From positions 16,421,172 to 16,485,171 of the forward strand of contig NC_049986.1 in assembly GCF_000003815.2 (NCBI RefSeq): 64,000 bases of DNA, given 5' to 3'. Positions 1 through 12,000 of this stretch are shown one piece after another (position 1 is the first letter of the stretch; the number at the start of each line of letters is the position of its first letter). Both the position numbers and the translations under genes were made by a program. The notes under the pieces are model-generated. The model saw only the letters and a program-made list of their open reading frames with translations. It did not search any database and was not told the DNA's origin. The DNA is from Branchiostoma floridae. Taxonomy: Eukaryota > Chordata > Leptocardii > Amphioxiformes > Branchiostomatidae.

Positions 1-23
1 GAACAGCAGCTTTAAAGCGTTAC

Positions 24-53
24 CTGGCGGACCTGGACTTGATGGAGCACTAC
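24..53 (-). CDS. ADAMTS candidate 30-nt microexon 22
   Basis: A 30-base stretch between an AG (CATCAG) and a GTAACG donor that reads [10 protein letters not shown] in frame after exon 21. It is phase 1 on both sides, so it can be included or skipped. It would interrupt the TSP1 repeat just after CGTG, which is unusual, so it may be alternatively spliced or a false exon. Confidence 0.42.
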
Positions 54-3000
54 CTGATGTATGTATTGTTCTTCCACCAGATTCGAAGAGAAAGTTTAGA
101 AATTTAGTGTCTTCATGATGAACCAATTTTGAGGTTGAGTAGCGTTTCCTCAACGAACCTGGTGAAAAAGACTTCGTCAATTGCATGCAGCATCGTCTCC
201 CTGTGTTCTGCCATAACTGTACAATTAGTTTCACCATTGTTTCTTTCTTTTAATTGATTTTCACAGATATTTCAGAACTTTTCAGAACAAAGCTAATTTT
301 CCAGGCGTGAAACAGCATAGTAAAAAGCACAACGCAAGGAGACAATCCCAATGCAAGTCCTACACTACAATCGCATTACCTGTTCCACACGTCCTACTGC
401 AAGCCGACCAGTTGGAATCCCATGCGTAACTAACGGCATTATTGGCTGAGGCACCGGCAACAGGCTTGTAAAATTCGTATTCAACCTCTGGAGCAACTCC
501 CAGATACTCTGTGTCACTGTACAGGCGATGCACCTAATGGTGGAGCAGTAAGGTGCAGCCGAGATTTGGTGGGGGAAGTTTTATTCTCACATAGCCATGT
601 GGAAATCAACGAAGAGTGCAGGAAGTTTTGCAAATCGTTTAAGGAATGGTGACAAGAGCATTGCGCTGAGGAACAATGTTCTGGCCACGATTCCAAAGAT
701 GTGCGCTAACTCTGCACTCTTGTGATGATTTTGACAGGGCTACAGTCAGGGTTAGGAATCAAAAGGAACAAACTTGAAAAGTAACATCTTAGAATCCCCA
801 AAGTAGAACCTGACTTTCAGAAAACAAACTTACTCAGGTTATGAAATAAATCAGTATAATTTCTTACATTCAAGCAAGAAATAAAGAGTATAGTGAAAGA
901 GGACTACTGTTGGGGATTTTATGATGCTACTAAGGTACCATTTAAAGTGACATACGTGTACGGTACCAAAGCAGCAAAACAGTGGAATCTCAAACATACA
1001 ATTATAGCTATTTTCCTGGTTATATAGTAAGTACCAGGAATAACTGCTGCGGATAACTACAGCTATAGGCTTTTGCCTCCATAGCAACAAGAGGGCGTTG
1101 AAGCACAACATCTAACTTGCAATAAAGACATAAGCATGGATTTCTTCTTCAACAGTAATGTAGCAAAATCACATAACACTCTACTAACACAAACAAGACG
1201 ATATCAACTGAACAACTGAATGACATACCTGGATCTCCACCAGTGTGTTAGCAGGGACAGGGCCAGCGATGGCGATCTCTTCTTGTGAAGCTGCGTTGCT
1301 CTTGGTATAGACGATGTTCAGTCCGTCCACCAGGTACTGACCGCTGTTGCCTTGGACACCATTGCCGCTGAAGGCATACCTACCGTTCACTCTGACGGCT
1401 ACACGAAGAAAACAAAAATTATGTCACATCATTTGGTACGAATTTTGGCAACATTCGGTGGCAAACAAATCACTGCTTACTTTACGATACAAACTAAGAA
1501 TGATTTGGGAGATTTTTCAACCGTATACAGGATTTTTATTCAATTACAATTTATGATTTGACGACCCCGTTGGTGGGTAATTGAATTAAGCAGTAGCATC
1601 ATTCTTTACAGACGAACGTCGTCATCCAACATCGTGCAGATGACGCAAAATTAAAATCCTGTACAGAAAGGATCTCAAGCGGAGTGTCTCCTACTTTTTC
1701 AATCGCACACACTATCGTCGATTCATCGTTAAATTCTGTAAATGGCCGTTAAAACGCTAATCATAATAGAACTAACGGCGCTCTGTTTACAACTTACCCA
1801 AATGGCACCAGTAGTTGGCTTCTGTAATGGTGGCAGCGGTGGATCCAGGGGGCAATGTCAGGAATGTGACATATTCTGCAACGGACAGAAAAAATTGAAT
1901 CAAACATAGTTCAGAACAATGCGTTTCTATTTTCACGGAACGTTTAAGTCATTGGAGAAATGAGTGTCAATAGAAAAGTGGCGACCTTTCCAGACTTTGT
2001 TTTTGTTTGAGTTTTAACAACATCATACTTTTATGAACATCACTAGTTTTCTGGACCAGAACGATGGTACTTACGGTTCTTCTGGCCGGCGGTGTAGGTA
2101 CCGGACATGGGCTGGCAGGTGTTTCCGTTTCCGTCACACACGCCACAACGGTCAAACACGGTTCCGGAGTTGGGCAGGCCGTCACAGCCAAAGGTCTGAA
2201 ACACATAGTCATTTCTTTTGTTAGTTATCAGTTCTAATAAAACTTGAAAATGGATTAAACCGTCTTGACTAATCGTTATAGTTTAAGGATGATTTGTAAA
2301 CTGCTTAAAGGATTTATGCCTTTCTTATCTTTATTTTCCATGAAGATCCTCGTGCTTTTCTGTCTTCAGTATTTAAATGTCCAACGTCTTTCATGTGCTA
2401 GCTTGCACAAATGATACCATTTTGGAACACTTTGAAGCCTACTAGTAAACGTTTGCCAGCCCTTCACTGGATTCATCATTGACAAAAACATGTTGCTGTT
2501 TTGGCTGCTACCTTAGGTTTGTGCTGATTGTTTTCTGCAGATTTGACGTTACTTACGACACACTGTCCCTCCACACAGACGTCAGAGTCGCTGACGTCAT
2601 TGCACCTGGTGCCATCGATGTACTTGTCACCACGGGAAGTGTAGATACGAGCCTCGGGAGAGAAGCAGTAGAACTGGCACAGGTAGTCCCCTAGAGCCCG
2701 GATTAAATATACAGATACATGTATCAATGACGTCATGTTTCATCAGGTCACGTGCTAAATGTGAGTGGGTCATTATTCACGAAGAGAGCCTAAGTATCGA
2801 CTAAAAATCGTCAGGGAAGCACGTTCAAACTTTGATGTAATTGAAACAACTTCGTTTCGTAAGATTCGTCACAATAAGATTATGAAAAACAATCTTAAGC
2901 AATGGGTGTTAAAACGTTAAAGAAGAAAGAAACATATTGTCTACTAATGTTATTATATTCAGTGCAGTGGTGAGTGAGAACCATTGTGTAGGAAATGCTA

Positions 3001-6000
3001 CTTAGTTCTACCTGGAAGTGCCATGTACGGTTCCCATGTGTAGAACTGTCCGTTGAAAGGCTGGTTGTTGGTGGCGGCACACTGCTGGCTACGGAACTCA
3101 GACTGAGAGACTGAACATGGCTGGGGAAGAGAAAAAAGGACGTCATCAGAAATTAGAATACATGCTTCCAGACTGTAGGGCTCCAATGCTCTCCAATGCA
3201 ATGCTTACTATACTTCTGTTGATTTTCAATGTCAGCGTCATCTGCTTTCTATTTCTGTCAATAGGAAAATTAATTAAGTATTCTTTTTTTCACTCATAAT
3301 ATTCTGTGACTAGAACAGGGCCCAAATACAATGCAAATGAAAAATAAACTACACAGGAGCCACTCTACAAGTTATGATGAGGGATATAACGACAGAAAAC
3401 AGAAGTAGAGCCCGCCAGTATGACAAGCACGGTTCTAATGGGAAGATTCGTATTCGAAGCTTCAGATTCGTCGGTCACATATATGCATGTGTTTCAAGAT
3501 ATTGTAATACTGACCTGGGTGTTGCACAGCTGGAAGTTGGTGTCATCTCCAACACAGGGAGCACCGCCATGCTGAGGTCTAGATAATAAACAAAGAAAGA
3601 GGTCCATAAGTTGTTTTAACTTCACCAATCACGCTTTTCCGATAACATTCAACACAATTATGATTTACTGGAGGTTATCTGAAATGGACAGACGCACTTG
3701 GTTGACTACCAGTGTATGTATGTTCGAAACACCTGCATTGTGTCTATAAATACCTTTCATACATGGACCGCGATAACGTTCGACACGAGTCTTCCGAACC
3801 GGGTAATAACTTGCCGTATCACACCGGGGTCTACTTTCATCATATGGACTTCAATAGAATAAATCGAACGCACTCCGCGCGCGCCTTCGGCCATATCCGT
3901 CCCAAGGGTCGGATTGGTACCTCGGGTGATTAGGAATACACCGTGTTGTTTCTCTCTATGGTACTATATTCGTTGTTGAATTACATATCTCGTGCCTTTA
4001 TCTGAATGTGGGTACTCTAAGACAGACTTACTCGGGGTTGTTGCAGTAGCGCCTCCTGAACTGCACGCCGGAACCGCAGGTACGGCTGCAGGTGCCCCAG
4101 CTGGTTTCCCAGGCGGACCAGCCTCCGTCCACAGCCTGGGGGCCGTTCGTGCCGTACGCCACACAGGTACCGCGGACGCACCACTGAGAAAATACAAGAA
4201 GTAAGCGTCCGGGACACAATATCTACCACAGACACACCACTGAAGAGACGTTGGTACTGAGGAATACATGTCACAGCTTATGAGCATGTAGTTGGTATTT
4301 GCATGAAAAAGACATTTAAGAGAGCTTTCATTTCCAATGTGTTAATGTTTGTCTTTATTCAGTTGTTAGATCTAGTTGCTGCACAACTTTCTTGACTACA
4401 CATGTCCGGTGAGACCGTTGTAAGTCCTTGAAAAGGTCATAGAATAGTGGACTAGTTCTTTAGGCGTCTTCAACTAGAACCAACTCAGAATGATCCCCGG
4501 CTTCGTGAGCCTCGCGATATCAAATGGCAGCGAGATTTGGAATGGAGAATGTATAAAGTAGCAGATAGCTGCTTTCCAAACCTACCTGCCTGTCTCCGCA
4601 CTCTGTCCCGTCCAGCATCGGCTGCTTGTTGGAGCTGCAGCTCATGTCAGATGTCACGTGACAGAACAGTTTGGCACAAAGGTCGCCGTTGCCTCCGGTG
4701 GGGTCGAAGCGGCACTTGTAGGCGTTGCCGCCGTAGGCGAGGCGACACTGATCGTCAGCGGTGTAGGTCTGACCGGGCTTCATGTTTGGATCCATGGTGA
4801 TGCCGGAGTAGGTCGGCGTGTCGAACAGGCACTGTGCTTGGTAGGTGCTAGTGGAGATAGGAGTAATGAGTACAGTAGCACTGAACAGTTACCTGATCAA
4901 TGAGACACGTACAGAAGCTAGGGGCACAACCCGCCGTACGTGCAATTTGTTCGTACGTTTTTTGGGAGGCCACGTCCGCCATGTATTTCCGAAAACGTTC
5001 AGGCTGTACAGGGCGGGCGCGTCGCCAGCCTTTGATACTATCTTATGCTACCGTAGGATCTGCTTCATCATCAACGGTCGACGTGCTTACACACAACGGG
5101 GTTACACCGCTCCTTACGGGGTGACATACCTGCTTGGAGATTAAATGAATGGAAACATTTTGTACCTGAGGAAGTCCTCCAGCTGCGCGGCGCTGCAGCT
5201 GGACCACTCGTACGCGCTGGTACCGGACACGCTGGAGGTCGCCATCACGTTCACGGAGTCGCCGCAGGTGTTACCGTCGCCATCGTGGCGGATTCCCAGA
5301 CTAGGGGGAACAGAAAGTAAGATTATGCATTCATGAAGGTTAGACTTCCAGTTTAAAGTTATAGCCAGGTCCCTACCGTGTTCAATCGTTTAATCCAGAC
5401 TATCCTATGTACCACTAGCATTGACTTGCTCTGCCAATTCATTCTAGTGACGTTGAAGAAGAGTGATGGATGTCACTCGAAATGTCCGGAAGATAGTCAT
5501 TGTTATTGAATTATCTTAAGACATGAAGCTATTGTTCGTTGGGAAAAGTTGGCCTAGGTGGTGTACACGTATCAAGGTGGTTTGCCGGTGATATAAACAG
5601 ATAAGTGCCTTACTTGTGGCCAGTCTCGTGGGCTACTGTGAAGGCGACGTGCAGACCGGAGTCCTCGTTGACGGAGCAGTGGCGGGAGTCCACACAGGCG
5701 GCGCTCAGCTTAGCCAGACCCAGGATGCCGGGATCGCCGTACCTGGTCAGGTCAGTCCTGTAGGGAACAATGTGACTTGTTAGGAGTTGTATACGGAGGT
5801 GGCCAGCAAGCTACAGGCGCTGCCTAGCGATTTGTGTGTTAAGTGCAGCCTACACCTTTGTCTATTTCATAAATTCATGTACCGAACGACATTTCATATA
5901 GGGGTATTTGGGTACAAGGTAACACTATTGTGTAACCTTTTATGCGACTGTGCAGATGGTAATTTTCAACAACAAGGATTGGTTTTGATGTAACGGTAAT

Positions 6001-9000
6001 AATTTGTAAATATGTCGTTTGTCAGAACTGTCTGTCGAGAAATCCAGGAAGATTGGTAGTGTGCCTCGGGCACGCCATAAATCGACTTGCAAGAAAATTA
6101 AAAAGTTTCAAGTCCCATACTCTCCATTACATGGAATAAGGCATAGTTTATAGATGTTGGCAGCTAAATGATTTGTTGGAAATTTCAATGCGAAAATAAA
6201 AACAAACAAACAAACAAACAAAAGCCGACACTAACCTGGTGATGAGAGTGGCGATGTCGTAATGTTGATGGTCGCTCTCTCCCGGCTGGTGCTGCTGTTG
6301 CCAGTAACAGAAGCTGTCCAGCAGGGTGGTGGCATCGTTGGACACGGACAGCCCAGACTGGACAACGGTAAAGGTGCACAAAGTCAGAACTTTACTTAGC
6401 ACGTGTTACACAATCTATGGCTGCCAGGGGCTGACTGAACTCCCAGTGGAAGGGCTGCTTGAAACGTGATTGCGTTAGGCTAGCGGTGTGTTAGGGTTCA
6501 ATCACAAACTTCGTACAAGTAAGTGTCATGCGATCGCAAATTGCAGGCATTCCTTAGATAGCAATGCATGTGTTCTGCACAATTTAAATGTCTTGTTGCG
6601 AAAAAGGTTGTCTTAGATCCTTGCCAAGGGAGGTTCTGTCGCAGCCTGCTTGAAAATTCCACAACATCAAAAATTGTACGATGACCTACGACAAATACAA
6701 AACGTATAACCGCGTCCTTAGACAAGAAGTCCCAAAAAGTGGATCCGACTTTGTTGTGGGATACATGAAGTGTGAACCCACCTGATCTGTCTCCAGCACG
6801 ATGAGTTTGACCACGTGAAGAGAGATGTCGGTGCCGATGGTGCCGTCACGGTACAGGCTGGCGGCCTGGGAAGGAGGACAATACACTGGTGTTAACAACT
6901 GGACGATGAGAGCATTGTCTCATCATATATAGCACACATAACGCTAGATGAATTGTTTATACTATTACCATTCATAAAACAGATTTTTTAAAAGAATTGT
7001 TAGATACTAGCAACATATGTAGTTAAACTGTTCTGTATGTACAAGTTATCTTTTACAGTTGCCGTGCAATAAAGTTATTCTCTATCATATACCTGACGGT
7101 AAACAACACTGTAGATATTACTGTGAAGGGAAACATGCAAGGTTACCCAATTTGTCCTTTGCACAAACAAAATCCGTCACATAGTATTACGTTCTTTATC
7201 GCCTCATCCTTTATTTCCCGTCGCTTATTTGTCCTGGTCAACTCTACAATCCACATTGATAATAAGGACATCGTTTTCATCGGGCTAAGCAGTAGGAGGA
7301 AGAAGAAAAAAACGAACTAAAAAGAAAGCAACAATTCCCATAGACGACAAACGTACCACGTTCATGGCCGTGAGGACGTAGTTCTGCACGTTAGAGCCGT
7401 GGTACAGGTACATGGACTTGTCAGCCACGATCATCATCTCCACGTACGGGCGGTAGTTGTTACGGAAGCCGCTGTCGCCGCCGGTAGTCGTGTAGTCCAT
7501 GCTGCGGGACATCTTCTCAGATGCGCTGGAGAAAAAACACGAAGAGTTGGCCAAGGACACATTAAGACAGAGCAACAATATGTTTGCGAGTCATATCACA
7601 TCTTACAGAAACAAGGCAATATATTTTTCATCAAAGGCTACAAAAGTTAGTTATTCAATCGTGCGCGCTCTTATCCTCCACACAACTAGTTTTCAAGCAG
7701 ACCCCACGGTGCGTTAGAGATNNNNNNNNNNNNNNNNNNNNNNNNNNNNNNNNNNNNNNNNNNNNNNNNNNNNNNNNNNNNNNNNNNNNNNNNNNNNNNN
7801 NNNNNNNNNNNNNNNNNNNNNGTGCCGGCTATACTCCTTGGCCAGCTTTGATACTATCTCTTAGGCACCTTGGGGTCTGCTTACAGACTACACACAACAC
7901 GTGATCTATAAACTAGACGTTAATTAACCCTTTACGTTATCGTATGATTATCGTATCTGTGTGTACCCTTGCAATACGCCTTGGCATATGAATTTGCAAA
8001 TAAAGAATGATTAATTATCAAGTTATAGCTTTTGAAACAACTGGATGTTGAATCATTTTAAATGCCGTATGCCCTACTATGCGCTGGATAACGTTGCAAA
8101 TGCCGTTCTACCTTGCTCTGACGAACTGGATGGGACGGGGGTCCTCCACCTCTGGTTTTGGGGGTGGGCCCAGCTCGGTAAGACCGTCAAGCGGCTTGTT
8201 ATCCACATGCGTGACGTTGGGCTTCTGGTGGACTGTGATGGATCCTGAGATGGGAACAACAATATCAGGCGATGATCTCACACAAAAGACAAAGCATTCA
8301 CCACAATAACACTCTCTCAATCTTGCAACTTTAAATCTGTAGCTGTTGTTTCAATTACGAGGTTTGGGTCCAGGGTTCTAGCCAGCATTCATTCTTCCGT
8401 CCTTTGTTTCTGACGGAATTCTGCTGCTGGGGACGGACAAACAAATTTTGCCCATTCCGTCCTCTGTGACGAAAAAAAATCGGCATGTAATGATATTAAT
8501 TGAACCAAGCTGAGTCTGCCAGCAGACAGTACTAGTACTAGCTTTCGGATACTTTCTCTTCCCATGATAGATCTGTTCGGAGGTAAGATTTAACCAGGCT
8601 GATTCCTTACCATCCTCGTGCTCCTCGATCTGCAGGTGATGGCCGAAGCCGTTGTCCAGCCTGCTCAGGTCTCCGTCCGGGTACACGTCCGAGAAGTTCA
8701 CCACCTCCTCCTCCCGCCGGGGCTCTGCACCACGCTCCATGTCGATGTCACGGTCGTAGTCGTTCATGTAGTCAGTCCTGAGCGGGGAGGCAAAATATTA
8801 TGATCAATAAAGAAAATCTGAAATGCTTTAATGGTGCAACAGCCCAAACTGGTAGTAGACCATTAAAGGCCAACGTCACATTTCCAAACCGGGGCCCGGT
8901 CGGGCAGCTTTCAGGAACGAAAAGTACGATATAAAAGACACCAAACTACATAAGATGTAAATAGAATAGTCATTGGCATTATTTCTGTAACAATTACATT

Positions 9001-12000
9001 TTTACGTATACAATTCTATTCTTGGATTCCACGAACCGCCGGGCCAGGCCCCGGTATGGAAATGTAACATTAGCATAACAGAGATCTCCAGGAGATGAAA
9101 GAATGCAATGAGACTGTCCTGCCCTTACCACGTACGTGTCTCTCCAGAAAACGTTAACTAATAACCACACCCATATCCGTGAAAAGGCGATCCCTCCCCC
9201 CTCTCTCTCTATATATACCTGTCCAAAAACGAGCTTTGTATTAAACTCTAACTTTTCTCTTGTTCCCTTGCACGGCAATGGGTGAATGATTGGATGAATG
9301 AATAGAAACTGCAATGCTGAGCTGACTTACTGGCCCAGGGTCCTGGCCTGTTTGTAGACGATGTGTTCCTTCTCATCCGGGTCCTCAGCCGACCTGCGGG
9401 CTCGGCGCTTCTCCGCGTGTTCCTCCCTCAACGGTTGGATAAACAGGGTGACGTCATCATGGGTCAGTACACCAGCCTGTGTGTGTGTGTGTGTGGGGGG
9501 GGGGGTGAAGATGTTTATAGTTAGAATATTTACTAATGGTTTTCCTACATAGCCTTTTTCAAAGATAATGCATCTTGTACTATGTGCAAACCACAGAAGG
9601 GTTAAGAAAATCTGCAATGAAACGAAATGAAATGCAAGAACCCTCTGTGACGTGAAGTATTTTCTTCTTCTTTATTTCTAGAATAAGGTCAATAGGGGTC
9701 AAACAACAGTTGCATATCAAAAGTTATAACACTGAGTCATTCTGGTGAATGTTTCGTCGTTTCTACCCCATGTCAGGATCAATCAGAGTCAACCAGAGCC
9801 AAATATTACGTGTGTTGAGAAAATAGACGTCGCCAAAAAATAACATATAGCTTTTTCAAAGACACTTGTTTGTGTTGGATTTTGTTTGACATATTGTCTT
9901 TAATATCAGCAGACTTTTTATCACCACATATGAAAAATTTTACGACCCAAGCATTACTATTGAATTGATTTCCAGGAGAGCTAAATTATGAACGGAAAAC
10001 AAATCAAAAGTGACGTAAAAGATCCGCCCATGAGGTGTCGCCAAAAACAAAGCAAGACCACGACGACCTACCAGTCCTTCGCAGGTGCTGACGGCGACCA
10101 CAGACTTCTTGTGAGAGAGAAGTTCTCCCATGTAGTAGCAGTGGCTGTCCAGCGGAGTCTCCCTCTGCTCACCGTTCTCGCCGATAAACATGACGTGAAA
10201 CTCCTCAGGAAGCAGGTCCACATTGTGGTCCACCTGTCCAACAAGGAGTTAACGTAAAGAATGAATGAATGCCTGAACTTGCACAACATTTGTACATGGT
10301 ACAATGTAAGGCAAACATGATAAAGAAATTAATACAATATTTGTCTCGCTTAAGGTCTATGACTACGGGAATATGGACGTAAATGGCGTCCTGGGCATAC
10401 TGTGGTATACAATAAAAGATACCGGTGGTAACAAATAGGTAAAAAAATTACATTAAAGAATCTTTAGATTGAAAAGAAAAACAATTGGATAAAGAGAAAA
10501 AGAAAGAGATTAAGACCAATCACAAGATCTGCTGTCTTGAGAATAATGACACCATAATTCTAAAAGCATCCATTTCTCTTTCTCCATATCAACTTTATGG
10601 ACAAGTGGTATATGCTTACTTTACAAGTGCTATATGCGTACTGTTCCCTGGCCCGCTACACTCCTCTGGCCGGCTTATTCCTCTATTTGTTCCATTTCTA
10701 CGGTTTTCCAGCGACCCGGAGTCTGGTAGAGACTACTGTATGCTCACCTTCAGATGATAGTCCTCGTCAAACGCCTTGAGTTTGTACTGGAGAGAGTTGA
10801 CCTCCTTTCCGTCAGCTGAGCGCCGTGTCCGCCCACTGGAGTGTAGAGATGGTGTCACGATCTCGTACTCTGGAACTGGGGGGTTGAAAAGTGAACACCT
10901 GTTATCTTTGGGTCGAAGTCCGTATAGTGGCGACATCTGGCGATATATTCAAGAATCGCAAAAAACTGGGAATACTATTGCAATGTGTAGGTAAACCGCT
11001 AGGTGTCATCTGTAACAAGATGGATTGGGCCGAAAATCTAAAGCCTTTCGATGATTCAGATTCACATCCTCATCAACCTAACCATTTCTAAGAAAAGTTT
11101 TAGTTTTTCACATGTCAAGTTGCTGTCATTTTTTAGAGCTTGGACAACATCGGCATGAAATGAAATTTTTTTACTTTGAGGAAATTAATGTTTAAGAAGC
11201 CATTGAAAGAGATTAAGGGAATGAAAAATAACCTTAAAACTTATTTGTATGGGGATTTATCATACTCATGACTTGAGTCTGACACCTTGTCGTGTGTGTA
11301 TTGACCCACCAGACATATTGATCTAATCTGTGGAATTGAAAACAGCAAAGGCTGTCTCGGGTCGATTGAAAGACAAACAACAAAATACTACCTTTATTGT
11401 ATTCAATTATTTGTTTTCCTTTTATTGGGTATTATGTAAACATATCAAATAGATAGGTTTATCTTGTAGACTTCAAATGAAAGACGTTTATTTGTGACAA
11501 TACACATGGAGAAATCCACAGCATTATGCGGTAAGTTTGTCTCCATTTTCCTCTGTCCGTCGGCGTTTGCGGGTGTTTGTTGTAAGTTTGTTGATCTTGC
11601 ATTTATTTCTACAGTTCTACCAGTAGACTGTCTACATCAGCAGACGCACACCTGCACGGCTAGTCAACAAGGCAAACATCACGTAGCCCTTGTCTCTATT
11701 GATTGAACGGCAATTGATAATGTTAAGTTTAACTGCTTGTCAAGGTTTAGGAACCACAAGCTAATTTGTATTTTTTAAGTCTCTTGTTCGTTTATTTAAG
11801 CCTGCTCGAGTGCCATCTTTGTCGCATTTTTCATTTCCAATATGAGGGATAAATGGAGAGAATGTAATATACACCCACGGAAAGAATAAACACTTTCTAA
11901 ACTTAGTTATATTGAAACAAAGTCTTGACGTCACAAAGGCCTTTGAAATGTCGGTATCACAGAAACATCTATGTTGGGTTTGGCGACCTAAATAGCCAAG

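Noticed and set aside
10640-10680. Third foldback copy (CCCGCTACACTCCTCTGGCCGG)
   Set aside because: Only about 25 bases resemble the family arm, too little to call.
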